DNA from: Verrucomicrobiota bacterium
GTDB lineage: Bacteria > Verrucomicrobiota > Verrucomicrobiia > Limisphaerales > J093
NCBI GenBank assembly: GCA_022710935.1
Contig: JAKLFY010000070.1
Span: 1-32,652, forward strand
DNA: 32,652 nt
Reading direction: 5' to 3'
Below are positions 1-7,880 of the stretch, piece after piece. The translations under genes and the position numbers were made by a program. Each line of letters begins with the position of its first letter. Position 1 is the stretch's first letter. The notes below the pieces were generated by a model that searched no databases, had not been told where the DNA came from, and worked only from the letters and a program-made list of their open reading frames with translations.

Positions 1-65
1 AACCACGCCAGATCATCGCCCGTGAGCGTGCGGCCCTGGAGGCGGATCGGTTCCACTGCCGCCAC
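1..65 (-). CDS. Possible N-terminus of a DUF4338/DruA-like protein, cut by the window edge
   Basis: Twenty-one codons run off the left edge on the minus strand, starting at a GTG (65-63). A TAA lies two codons upstream in the same frame, so the start cannot be further out. A GGGG run about six bases before the GTG could serve as ribosome binding site. The peptide contains IRLQGRTLTGDDLAW, which resembles the opening of DUF4338 (DruA-like) proteins, whose first residues are typically an xxRGRxxtxxDl motif. DUF4338 proteins occur in Druantia defence loci and as stand-alone transposon-associated genes. Only the first residues are visible, so the family call is a guess from a short motif. Confidence 0.3.
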   Translation of the reverse strand, partial: MAAVEPIRLQGRTLTGDDLAW

Positions 66-112
66 GATTTACCCCAGTGGCCGTCCCGAGTCCAGCGAAA
101 AATGTCCAAACT

Positions 113-137
113 CCAGTGCGGTGCTTCAGCACCGCTT
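113..137. repeat. Short palindromic repeat, copy 1
   Basis: The sequence contains GCGGTGCT-TC-AGCACCGC, an 8-bp perfect stem preceded by CCAGT. A near-identical string starting CCAGTGCGGTGCTTCAGC recurs at 4386-4410, where the second arm is slightly changed. It behaves like a REP-type extragenic palindrome. Confidence 0.55.
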
Positions 138-283
138 TGCGCGGGACGTGATCGAAGACAGGGATCGAAAAGGAGAGAAGTGACTGAACAGGTTCTACAG
201 AGTGAACCGCGCATGCAAAGGAGAGCGAAACGATGAGCACGCCCTCTCAGCCGCCCAATGCCCAGTGGCCGGAATGCCCCGGT

Positions 284-505
284 TCACCCAAGTTGTGCGG
301 CCAACCGGAAATAGTCGTCCCGAGTAAGCCCAACGGGCTTGAGGTTGTTGCGGATGATGAACACCGGCACCTCGGCGTGGGTGGGGATCACAATCGGACG
401 CGCCACACCTTCGCGGGTGTACGACCGGTGGCTGCCTTCCTGTCGAGCGAACCGGAAGCCCGCCGCCAGAAAGACGCGCTCGAGTGTCCGCCAATCGACC
501 GGCGC
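284..505 (-). pseudogene. HicA/YcfA-like mRNA interferase toxin, 5'-truncated
   Basis: On the minus strand one frame reads VDWRTLERVFLAAGF, then RQEGSHRSYTREG, then IVIPTHAEVPVFIIRNNLKP, and stops with TGA at 286-284. The GSHR(x)Y motif with its histidine, the IPTHAE strand and the helix after it are the HicA-family layout (about 60-80 residues, double-stranded-RNA-binding fold, RNA cleavage through the conserved His). The frame meets a TGA upstream with no start codon, so only the first few residues appear lost. The lost end coincides with the place where the propeller gene on the opposite strand becomes recognisable (about 490), suggesting a recombination junction. No HicB antitoxin was found next to it. 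Confidence 0.6.
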
Positions 506-1445
506 GGCTGGTTGTGGGTGACGGGTTCAGAGCTCCCGACGCACAGCAGTGACCGGTTCCTGTGTCGCTTCGAGGTTGCGACGCGGACCTGGGATTGGTT
601 CGAGGAAGACCGGGGCTACGGAGGCGAGCATGTGAATGCGTTTTGCGAGGACAGCCAGGGGCGCATTTGGCTGGGAACACAGCGAGGCTTGAAGCGTTTC
701 GACGGGCACCAGCTCGAGGACTTTGGCGCCGCCACCGGCTTGGGCGACGAAAACGTCTCGACCATCCTGGAAGACCGCGAGGGCCGTTTGTGGATTGGTG
801 TGGTGGGCGGGGGATTGCGCTGTTTGGACCCAACCTGGACAGCGTACACGAAGGTCGAGGGCCTGCCCGCCAATGGGGTCACGCGGTTGCTGGAGACTGG
901 CGGCCACCTGTTGGTCGGGACCAAGGAGGGGTTGAGCCGGTTGCGTCGAGCGATTGGGTCAGCGACATCTTACCGGACCGGGCGGGCGGGCTCTGGTTTG
1001 CGACCTCGAGCGGCCTGTCCCACTTCGACGGCCAGCGGTGGCAGTCCTGGAGACGCGGGGACGGTCTGCCGACCGACGAACTCAGGACGCTGATGGTGGA
1101 TCGCGCGGGCCGCGTCTGGATCGGCTCGGCGGGCGGCGGTGTCGCCATCTACGATCCGACCTTGAACGTGTTCCAGACTCTGTCGTGGCGAGACGGACTG
1201 AGTCACAACACGGTCAACGGGTTGCTCGAGGATGCGGAAGGCAACATCTGGATCGGGACCGAAGGAGGGCTCAGCCGGTATCGCCCGCGCACGAATGCGC
1301 CGGCGATACGGATCACCGGGTTGACCGCCGACGGCCAGAGCTACAACGATGAACGGATCGAGTTGGTTGGGCGCCCGCGCCGGGTGGTCATCGAGTTCGA
1401 GGGTGTGAGCCTCGGGACGCACCCGGATGACATGGTGTATTTGTG
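490..1445 (+). pseudogene. Two-component-regulator propeller (Reg_prop/Y_Y_Y) protein fragment, frameshifted
   Basis: Repeated blades of the Reg_prop type are visible: GRIWLGTQRGLKRF, GRLWIGVVGGGLRCL, GGLWFATSSGLSHF, GRVWIGSAGGGVAIY and GNIWIGTEGGLSRYR. A Y_Y_Y-domain start follows (VVIEFEGVSLGTHPDD). Such blades form the periplasmic sensor of hybrid two-component systems. The blades lie in one frame up to about 940 and in another afterwards, so there is a frameshift near 935-955. The Y_Y_Y domain is cut at about 1445, and no transmembrane, kinase or regulator part follows. An ATG at 233 with a good AAGGAG site opens the first frame, but residues encoded by 233-490 do not look like a propeller and lie over the HicA remnant. 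This is a decayed internal piece. Confidence 0.75.
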
Positions 1446-1455
1446 TGAGATGGTT

Positions 1456-1479
1456 GGGGGACGGGACGAGCCGTCCCCC
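1456..1479. repeat. GC-rich hairpin at the truncated end of the propeller gene
   Basis: GGGGGACGG and CCGTCCCCC form a perfect 9-bp stem around a 6-base loop. It sits exactly where similarity to the Y_Y_Y domain ends, so it may be an inserted extragenic palindrome or the break point itself. Confidence 0.5.
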
Positions 1480-1685
1480 CTCCACCCTTTTCGCCTTCAT
1501 GAATTGGCGCGGCCGCGGCAGAGGCCCTCTTATTCCGGCTTGTCCGGATGGCGAGGTCCCGGCAAGGTCTGACGCCAGTGGACCCTGGCCCTGTTCAATC
1601 CTCGGGCGCCGTCACAACGGCGCGCACCTCGTTCCGTACGGTCTTGTGGGTGACGAACATCATCGAAGTGCTCGAGCGGTTCGTT

Positions 1686-4289
1686 GTGAAGACAGTGCGT
1701 GCCGCAACAATCGCCGCGGCGGGCCTTTGCCTGGCGGCGGGCGCTGAACCGGAGTTGCGCCTGGGCCTGTTTTCGGCCGACGTGACCGTGCCGATGGGGC
1801 ACGGGATGATGGGGGGCGCATGGCTTTCGCGGAGCGTTGCCGATCCTCTCGAAGCGCACGGGTTGGTTCTGCAAGGTCTCGACAAACCGGTGGTGTTTGT
1901 TGCCCTGGACTGGTGCGAGATCCGCAACGACGCGTTCGAGCGGTGGCAGCGGGTGTTGGGGGAGACGGCGGGGACCGAACCGGAGCGGGTCATGGTGTGC
2001 ACGGTGCACCAGCACGACGCGCCTGTGGCGGACCTGGGGGCGGAGCGCATCCTGCGCGAGCGTGGAGCGCAAGGGACCGTATGCGATCCGGCGTTTCACG
2101 AGGTTGCGGTTCAGCGCGTGGCTCAGGCCCTGCGCGAGTCGCTGTCGCGGACGCGGCGCGTGACGCATCTCGGGTTGGGTGCTGCGCAGGTGGAAGGCGT
2201 CGCGTCGAATCGCCGCTACCTGGCGCCCGACGGCTCGGTGCGGTTCGATCGGACGAGCAGCACGCGGGATGCGGCGGCCCGGGCGGCGCCTGAGAACCTG
2301 AGCGATCCCTGGCTCAAGACCCTGAGTTTCTGGGATGGCGAGACGCCGGTTGTTGCCGTGAGCGCCTACGCGGTGCATCCGATGAGTTATTATGGCCAGG
2401 GGGATGTCTCGGCGGATTTTCCGGGACTGGCTCGCCGCCTGCGCCAGCACGAAATGCCGGCGGTCAGGCAGATCTACCTCACCGGGTGCGGCGGCAACCT
2501 GACGGCCGGCAAGTACAACGACGGCGCGGTCACCAACCGCCCCGTGCTGGCCGAACGTTTGAGGCAAGCCATGGCGAAGGCCTGGACCGCCACCCGGCGC
2601 GTTCCGCTCGGGGAAGCCGCCTTCCGCGTCGAGCGGGTCCGGCTCGAACCGCGCGACGGGCCGGGCTTCACGGTGAAGGATCTTGCGGAGAGAATCACGT
2701 CCGAACCCAAGCCCTTTCACCAGTGTCTCGCGGCCATGGGCTGGAGCTGGCGTCAACGCGCGGACGCGGGGCATCGGATCGAGATCCCCTGCCTGGACCT
2801 GGGGGCGGCCCAGTGGCTGGTCTTGCCGGGCGAGACGTATATCGAGTTCCAGCTCGCGGCGCAGCGGATGCGGCCCGAGAGCTTCGTGCTGGTCGCAGGC
2901 TACGGCGAAGGAGCGACCGGGTACATTCCGACCGAGCGTCACATTGCCGAGGGGGACGGGAACCTGATCGACTGGTCGTGGGTGGCGCCCGGCTCGGAGG
3001 GGCGCTTGCTCGATGCGATTCGCCGAGTTCTCCGCGTTTCGGACACCGAGGCGTCGCGCGCGCCGTGGAAAGCCAACATGCCCATCGCGCTCGTGAAGAA
3101 AGAGCTGTACCTCGAATCGCCCGCGCCGCGGGTTGCGCCCTGGGTGAGCGTGCAGTATGTGGGCGCCGGGCACGAGATGCGCGAGGTCCGGGGGATCGAG
3201 CGCGAGTCGGATGTGGGCGAGGAGATCCGGTCCCGGTGGTCCGAGGACAATGGCCGGACATGGTCGGGGTTCGTGCCGGTCCAGCCGTCGAACAAGGTCG
3301 ATTACCGCGGCGTGGGCGTCTGGGAAGGTGAAGGCTCGAGTGTGTATGATCCGGTTTCGGGCCTGTTGGTCCAGTTGTGGCTGCGGCAGATCGAGGTCCG
3401 GGGTGTCTATCACAATGTCACCCACATTCGCACCTCTGCCGATCGCGGCCGCACCTGGAGCGAGCCCACTCCCCTGCGTTACGAGGCGGGCGATGCGTTC
3501 GATCCGGACGAGCCGCTCAAGGCGGGGTTTCTCGGCCGCAACGAAGGGTATCCGGGCAGCAACATCCTGCGCCGGTCGGATGGAACGCTGCTGGTCTGCC
3601 TTGCGCATGCGAATGCGCCGGGCGATCCGCGCAACGATTCGAGGCCCTGGCGGATGGGCTCGATCTGTTTCCTGGGCGCGTGGAATCCGGAATCGAGGAA
3701 GCACGCGTGGACGCCCGGCGGGCGGGCCGAGATTTCGCCTGAAGTCTCCGCGCGCGGGCTCATGGAGCCGGAACTCGCCGAGCTGCGGGACGGGCGGGTC
3801 CTGGTGGTCTGGCGCGGCTCGACGCACGGCTGGGACGGCACGGTGGCGAAGACGCCCGGACGCAAGTTCCACAGCCTGTCGAGTGACGGCGGGCGGACGC
3901 TTGGTGTGCCGGCCGAGTGGAAGTACGACGACGGTTCGGCCTTTTACTCGCCATCGTCGTTTCACCGCATGCTTCGTCACAGCGGCACGGGCAAGTTGTA
4001 CTGGATCGGCAACATCAGCGCCGAGGCGCCCTCGGGCAATTCACCGCGTCACCCACTGGTGATTGCGGAGGTGGACGAGGAGAAGGCCGCCCTGAAGCGG
4101 GCCACGGTGACGGCCATTGACGACCGGCAAGTGGGTCAGGGGGACATCCAGTTTTCCAACTTCCCGCTGATCGAGGACCGTGTCACGCGCGACCTGATCC
4201 TGCACATCACGACGTACGGTCAGGAACCCGACCCCAAAGACTGGGCCACTGCGGTGAATTACCGTTACACGATCGCTTTGCGGCCGTGA
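1686..4289 (+). CDS. Secreted neutral ceramidase-like protein fused to a sialidase-like (BNR) propeller
   Basis: The frame is open from 1548. The GTG at 1686 is preferred because it directly precedes a signal peptide (VKTVRAATIAAAGLCLAAGA), giving about 867 residues; GTG 1650 is an alternative and neither has a strong ribosome site. The first part (about residues 22-460) resembles the neutral/alkaline non-lysosomal ceramidase family: FSADVTVPMG, an early CTVHQHDAP His-rich motif, a YAVHPMSYYG motif, SADFPG and TGCGGNLTAGKYN. These enzymes hydrolyse the amide of ceramides, using zinc. The second part has Asp-boxes S-D-N-G-R-T-W (about 517), S-A-D-R-G-R-T-W (about 583) and S-S-D-G-G-R-T (about 731), typical of exo-sialidase-like six-bladed propellers. 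The gene stands alone, with palindromic repeats downstream. Substrate is unknown; a periplasmic or secreted hydrolase acting on glycolipid-like material is an inference. Confidence 0.75.
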   Translation: MKTVRAATIAAAGLCLAAGAEPELRLGLFSADVTVPMGHGMMGGAWLSRSVADPLEAHGLVLQGLDKPVVFVALDWCEIRNDAFERWQRVLGETAGTEPERVMVCTVHQHDAPVADLGAERILRERGAQGTVCDPAFHEVAVQRVAQALRESLSRTRRVTHLGLGAAQVEGVASNRRYLAPDGSVRFDRTSSTRDAAARAAPENLSDPWLKTLSFWDGETPVVAVSAYAVHPMSYYGQGDVSADFPGLARRLRQHEMPAVRQIYLTGCGGNLTAGKYNDGAVTNRPVLAERLRQAMAKAWTATRRVPLGEAAFRVERVRLEPRDGPGFTVKDLAERITSEPKPFHQCLAAMGWSWRQRADAGHRIEIPCLDLGAAQWLVLPGETYIEFQLAAQRMRPESFVLVAGYGEGATGYIPTERHIAEGDGNLIDWSWVAPGSEGRLLDAIRRVLRVSDTEASRAPWKANMPIALVKKELYLESPAPRVAPWVSVQYVGAGHEMREVRGIERESDVGEEIRSRWSEDNGRTWSGFVPVQPSNKVDYRGVGVWEGEGSSVYDPVSGLLVQLWLRQIEVRGVYHNVTHIRTSADRGRTWSEPTPLRYEAGDAFDPDEPLKAGFLGRNEGYPGSNILRRSDGTLLVCLAHANAPGDPRNDSRPWRMGSICFLGAWNPESRKHAWTPGGRAEISPEVSARGLMEPELAELRDGRVLVVWRGSTHGWDGTVAKTPGRKFHSLSSDGGRTLGVPAEWKYDDGSAFYSPSSFHRMLRHSGTGKLYWIGNISAEAPSGNSPRHPLVIAEVDEEKAALKRATVTAIDDRQVGQGDIQFSNFPLIEDRVTRDLILHITTYGQEPDPKDWATAVNYRYTIALRP

Positions 4290-4316
4290 GGAGCGCGGGG
4301 ACGCGCCTGGCGGACT

Positions 4317-4348
4317 GTTCCTGTTAAGACGGCTCAGTGAGCAGGAAC
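4317..4348 (+). terminator. Weak stem-loop after the ceramidase-like gene
   Basis: GTTCCTG and CAGGAAC form a 7-bp stem with an 18-base loop, 28 bases after the stop. There is no T-run, so a terminator role is only possible. Confidence 0.25.
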
Positions 4349-4370
4349 CCGGATTTCAGACTATTCCTTC

Positions 4371-4410
4371 AGTTGGTGAGAAATCCAGTGCGGTGCTTCA
4401 GCGCCGCCTT
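4371..4410. repeat. Composite extragenic repeat: AGTTGGTGAGAAAT motif followed by the GCGGTGCTTC palindrome
   Basis: The 14 bases AGTTGGTGAGAAAT also occur in inverted orientation at 7758-7771, and with one change at 11949-11961. The adjacent CCAGTGCGGTGCTTCAGC is shared with position 113. Two dispersed repeat types are therefore joined here. Confidence 0.55.
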
Positions 4411-4484
4411 TTCTGTCGAGGTTCATGGAGAGTGTTGACATTCAACAGTTTAATGCGCACGGGGACCATGAACCGGTCTGTAGC

Positions 4485-4502
4485 CGCCGACGTAAGTCGG
4501 CG
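4485..4502. repeat. Perfect 7-bp hairpin CGCCGAC-GTAA-GTCGGCG
   Basis: A small perfect inverted repeat with a 4-base loop lies inside the non-coding stretch 4290-4718. That stretch holds several such palindromes and no plausible gene. Confidence 0.5.
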
Positions 4503-4538
4503 CTGATTCCTGCCTTCGACGGAGCGAGATGGCGCCGT

Positions 4539-4585
4539 CTGATCCCGCACTGCGGGACGGCTACGCAACCACGGTTCATGGAGAG
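4539..4585 (+). repeat. Dispersed repeat, copy A (GCGGGACGGCTACG core)
   Basis: About 46 bases containing CCCGCACTGCGGGACGGCTA and ending GGTTCATGGAGAG match the reverse complement of 12313-12358 with few changes. Its 5' half forms a small hairpin (CCCGCA/TGCGGG). GGTTCATGGAGAG also occurs separately at 4422-4434. Confidence 0.6.
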
Positions 4586-4625
4586 CGAAGCTGTCCTGCG
4601 GGACATGCCCAGGGCACATGAACCC

Positions 4626-4698
4626 GGGAGCGCCGGCATCCCTGCCGGCGTGTCGGTTCTGCACCATTCTTCTCGCTGGCAAGGATGCCGGCGCTCCC
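4626..4698. repeat. Inverted-repeat element bounded by GGGAGCGCCGGCATCC
   Basis: A perfect 16-base inverted repeat (4626-4641 and 4683-4698) encloses 41 bases with further short complementarity (CTGCCGGCG against CGCTGGCAAGG). The unit ends 20 bases before the stop of the galactokinase gene, so it could also work as that gene's transcript end. It looks like a non-coding MITE/REP-type element. Confidence 0.65.
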
Positions 4699-4718
4699 AG
4701 TGCAGGTTCACGGGAAGA

Positions 4719-5912
4719 TCACGCGGCGCCGTCGACCACCTGGCAGACCCACGATTCGAGGGGCCGGTTGTACTGTTTGCGATAGCCGTCGGCAACCTCG
4801 GCGCGGAAGGACTCGACTTGGGCGGTGCGGACAAGGTTGAGGGTGGCGCCGCCGAAGCCGCCGCCGGTGAGGCGTGCGCCCAGGCACCCGGGGTGTTGGC
4901 GCGCCAGCTCGACCAGGGTGTCCAATTCAGGGCAACTGTTCAGAAAGAACTCGCGGGAACTTTGGTGGCTGTCGTAGAGAAACCGTCCGAAGGCTTCGAG
5001 TTTCCCCGCGCGCAGCAGATCGGCTCCTTCGCTGACTCTCTGGTTTTCGCCGACGACATGGCGGGCGCAGCCGTAATCGCGGTCGCCGAGTTTGGCCCGG
5101 CCGGCTTCGAGGGTTTGGGCCGTGGCGAAGCGCAGCGAGGGCACGCCCAGCTTCTGCGCCGCCGCCTCGCAATGCCGGCGCCGGTCGTTGTACTCGCCGC
5201 CGACCAGCGCGTGTTTGACTCCCGAGTGGCACACCACGATCGCGACATCCCCTTCCATGGGCGACCAGTCCACTGTCAGATGCAGGCAATCGATGAGGAT
5301 GACCTGGTGGGCGCGCCCGTAGAGGGAGGAGATATGATCGAGCAGGCCGCAATTGACGCCGACAAACTTGTTTTCGGCAGCCTGGCACGTCTTGGCGAGA
5401 ATCATCTTCTCGGCATGGTTCAGCGGGGGGATCTGGCCTCCGGTCCCGCACGCGGGCGGCGCGCCTGAGCCGCTCTCGGTCAGAGTGTAGGGGTAGAGTT
5501 TGCGCACGGTGAGGGCGGTGGCGACCAGGAGCGCCGCGGAACTGCTGAGGCCGGCGCCCAGAGGGATGGTGCTGTGGAGGGCGGCGTTGAACCCGCCGAG
5601 CCGGACGCCGCGCTGCTGCAACTGGAGGAGCAGGCCTTTGACGTAGTTGGCCCACGGGACGGCGGGGTCCTGCTCGATGCGGTCCAGGGAGAAGCGCGCC
5701 ACTTCGGGGAAGGCGGTGGACACGACCTCGATTCTGTTGTCGGCGCGGGGCGCGGCTGCCATGGCGATGGTCTTGTCGATGGCCAGCGCCATGATGAGGC
5801 CCTGGTTGTAGTCGGTGTGATTGCCCAACAACTCGACGCGGCCGGGGGCGATGACGGTGGTGACGGGGGCGCGGCCGAACGTCTTCTGGAACGACTCGAT
5901 TGCGTGTTGCAT
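4719..5912 (-). CDS. galK: Galactokinase
   Basis: The 397-residue product is a GHMP-family kinase that phosphorylates galactose to galactose 1-phosphate in the Leloir pathway, in the cytoplasm. Visible motifs are the N-terminal galactokinase signature PGRVELLGNHTDYN (about 23-36), which binds the sugar; the ATP-loop PLGAGLSSSAA (about 115-127); the region around GLLDHISSLYG with the expected catalytic Asp; and the C-terminal LTGGGFGG (about 350). Length is normal for the family. A GAGAG sequence lies just before the ATG at 5912. No galT or galE is adjacent. Its upstream neighbour is the divergent MFS transporter, with a repeat element between them, so the two may serve the same uptake route; this is inference. 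Confidence 0.93.
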   Translation of the reverse strand: MQHAIESFQKTFGRAPVTTVIAPGRVELLGNHTDYNQGLIMALAIDKTIAMAAAPRADNRIEVVSTAFPEVARFSLDRIEQDPAVPWANYVKGLLLQLQQRGVRLGGFNAALHSTIPLGAGLSSSAALLVATALTVRKLYPYTLTESGSGAPPACGTGGQIPPLNHAEKMILAKTCQAAENKFVGVNCGLLDHISSLYGRAHQVILIDCLHLTVDWSPMEGDVAIVVCHSGVKHALVGGEYNDRRRHCEAAAQKLGVPSLRFATAQTLEAGRAKLGDRDYGCARHVVGENQRVSEGADLLRAGKLEAFGRFLYDSHQSSREFFLNSCPELDTLVELARQHPGCLGARLTGGGFGGATLNLVRTAQVESFRAEVADGYRKQYNRPLESWVCQVVDGAA

Positions 5913-6051
5913 AGACTCTCAGTTATTGCGTGAGCACTGGCCCAGTGATTGGCACCGCCCGAGCTGTCCCAGCGGCGAACCTGGCCATGCGGGCCTTATG
6001 CCATGCCGGAGGGCACGGGTCACGTGGAAAAACCTCGAACGCGCGCGGGCC

Positions 6052-6168
6052 GGTGCATCTGTTTGTTGTCGGGGTTCTGTCGCCCGGTGAGGGCACCGGG
6101 CCTACACCTGATGTATACTCTCGGGTGTAGGCCGCGTGCCCCCACGCGGCGCAAACTCCATTCCAACC
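6052..6168 (-). repeat. Dispersed intergenic element, copy 1
   Basis: Read on the minus strand, this stretch matches 9194-9349 read on the plus strand: TTTGCGCCGCGTGGGG, then CACGCGGCCT, then GCCCGGTGCCCTCACCGGGC, then ACCCCGACAAC. Hairpins are GCCCGGTG/CACCGGGC (6082-6101) and GCCGCGTG/CACGCGGC (about 6131-6150). No convincing gene lies in 5913-6235; open frames here are translations of the repeat. Confidence 0.7.
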
Positions 6169-6235
6169 GACAAACGACAGATGCACTGCGCGCGGGCTCC
6201 TTGACCTTGAGGCACGGGTTCTTCATAACCGGCGC

Positions 6236-7681
6236 ATGCCGCCAGCCCTGCGCGTCCGACTCTCAGCCATGATGTTCCTCCAGTTCTTCATCTGGAGCGC
6301 GTGGTATGTGACGATGGGGCCCTATCTGCGCGATGTGCTGGCGTTCAGCCCGAGGCAAATCGGCTGGGTGTACAATGCGACCGCTGTGGCGGCCATGATT
6401 TCGCCGTTCGTGATCGGCATGGTCGCCGATCGCTTCTTTGCAGCGGAGCGTGTGATGGCGTGCCTGCACCTGGTCGGGGCTGGCTTCATGTTCGCGGTGT
6501 CGCGGGCTGCGAAGTTCGAGGTCTTTTATCCGCTGTTAATCGGACACACGCTCTGCTTCATGCCCACCGTCGCGCTGGCGAACACGCTGGCCATGAAGCA
6601 GATGAGCAACCCCGGCAAGCAGTTCCCGCACATTGCCCTGCTCGGAACCATCGGCTGGATCGCCGCGGGCCAACTGCTCAATCTGTTCCAGACCAGGGCC
6701 ATGACCACGCCCATCTCGTTCCAGCTCGCCGCCGGGGTGTCTCTGATCATGGCTGCGTATGCCCTGACGCTGCCTCACACCCCGCCCAAGGCGGCCGGGC
6801 GGCGGGCGACGGCACGTGAGGTGCTGGGGTTGGACGCGTTGCGAATGCTGAGGGAACCTTCGTTCGCCGTGTTTGTGATCACGGCCTTCCTTTTCTGCAT
6901 TCCACTGACGCTGTATTGGGGATTCGCCACAATGTTTCTGCAGGACATGGGAGTGGCCAATGTCGTGGGCACGATGACCATCGGGCAGGCCTCGCAAATC
7001 GTTTTCATGCTGCTCATGCCGTTCGTTCTCGGACGCCTCGGAGTGAAGTGGGTCTTCGCCCTGGCTCTGTTAGGTTGGGCGACTCGGTATGGCCTGTTTC
7101 ATCTCGGTTACGAAGGAGCCGGCCCCTGGTCGCTTTACTTGGGCGTGGCACTGCACGGCATCTGTTACGTGTTCTTCTTCGTGCTGGCCTACATTTACGT
7201 CGATCAGGAGGCGCCCGAGGCGATCCGCACCAGGGCGCAAGGGTTCATCTCGCTCGTCACGCTCGGGCTCGGCTTCTTTGTCGGATCGATCATCGCCGGT
7301 TGGACGGTCCAGCAGTTCAGCTTCCCGAACGCGGAGCCGGCCAGGCACAGAGTACTCTCGGACCCCACCCGTTGGACTGAAGGCAGCTTCGCGAAATGGG
7401 AGAGAACGGACGGCCCAGTGTATGGGAGAATCGTCAAGATCCAGCGGCGCGAATCGGATGCGGCCCAGTGGAACGCCGCGGTCGAGATTCTCGATCGGAC
7501 CGCTGGACCCTATGCCGCAAGCGGCAAGACGGAGACGGTTCTGCTGAGTGCGCTCTCGAAACCCGTGACGCTCTGGGGCAAGGTCTGGCTGGCAGGGTCT
7601 TCGAGCTGCCTCATCCTCATGGTGCCGTTCCTTCTCGTCTTTCGCTGTTTCCCGGTTGAAAGCGCCAGCCGGGCGAGGTAA
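6236..7681 (+). CDS. MFS transporter of the nucleoside:H+ symporter (NupG/XapB-like) type
   Basis: The 481-residue product begins RVRLSAMMFLQFFIWSAWYV followed by TMGPYL, the usual first helix of the nucleoside:proton symporter family. About twelve hydrophobic segments follow in two groups around a central loop (HTPPKAAGRRATAREVLGL). Relatives in Verrucomicrobia and Planctomycetes have this N-terminal W-S-A-W-Y-V-T-x-G motif. The protein is an inner-membrane carrier. An odd hydrophilic insert of about 80 residues (residues about 365-445, including DPTRWTEGSFAKWE) separates the last helices. The ATG at 6236 has no clear ribosome site; the M-M pair at residues 12-13 is an alternative start. Substrate could be a nucleoside or a sugar; the neighbouring galactokinase hints at the latter only weakly. 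Confidence 0.8.
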   Translation: MPPALRVRLSAMMFLQFFIWSAWYVTMGPYLRDVLAFSPRQIGWVYNATAVAAMISPFVIGMVADRFFAAERVMACLHLVGAGFMFAVSRAAKFEVFYPLLIGHTLCFMPTVALANTLAMKQMSNPGKQFPHIALLGTIGWIAAGQLLNLFQTRAMTTPISFQLAAGVSLIMAAYALTLPHTPPKAAGRRATAREVLGLDALRMLREPSFAVFVITAFLFCIPLTLYWGFATMFLQDMGVANVVGTMTIGQASQIVFMLLMPFVLGRLGVKWVFALALLGWATRYGLFHLGYEGAGPWSLYLGVALHGICYVFFFVLAYIYVDQEAPEAIRTRAQGFISLVTLGLGFFVGSIIAGWTVQQFSFPNAEPARHRVLSDPTRWTEGSFAKWERTDGPVYGRIVKIQRRESDAAQWNAAVEILDRTAGPYAASGKTETVLLSALSKPVTLWGKVWLAGSSSCLILMVPFLLVFRCFPVESASRAR

Positions 7682-7750
7682 GAGGAAGTCATGGCGCAGG
7701 GTCATTCCAAAGCCGATTTGCGCACTCTGCACCTGCACCGGGTGGCTTTA

Positions 7751-7819
7751 GCCCGCATTTCTCACCAACTTTTGATGTCATCTGACCGGTCACCGTCACA
7801 TTTCGCCTGAAATGCGGGC
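7751..7819. repeat. Inverted repeat GCCCGCATTT...AAATGCGGGC
   Basis: Perfect 10-base arms (7751-7760, 7810-7819) enclose 49 bases. The left arm runs on into the reverse complement of AGTTGGTGAGAAAT, the motif found at 4371 and, slightly changed, at 11949. It lies between the transporter and the aminotransferase and may fold in transcripts from either gene. Confidence 0.6.
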
Positions 7820-7880
7820 TCATATGAAACGCCGCGAAGACTTATGAAGTAGCCGGCTGGGGAAGCTGGAGCGAATACCC

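Noticed and set aside
1530-3980. 816-codon minus-strand open frame
   Set aside because: Shadow of the ceramidase/sialidase-like gene; rich in Arg, Pro and His with no domain pattern, as expected in high-GC antisense.
5923-6186. 87-codon minus-strand frame
   Set aside because: It is a translation of the dispersed repeat; the same peptide pattern appears in the second repeat copy.
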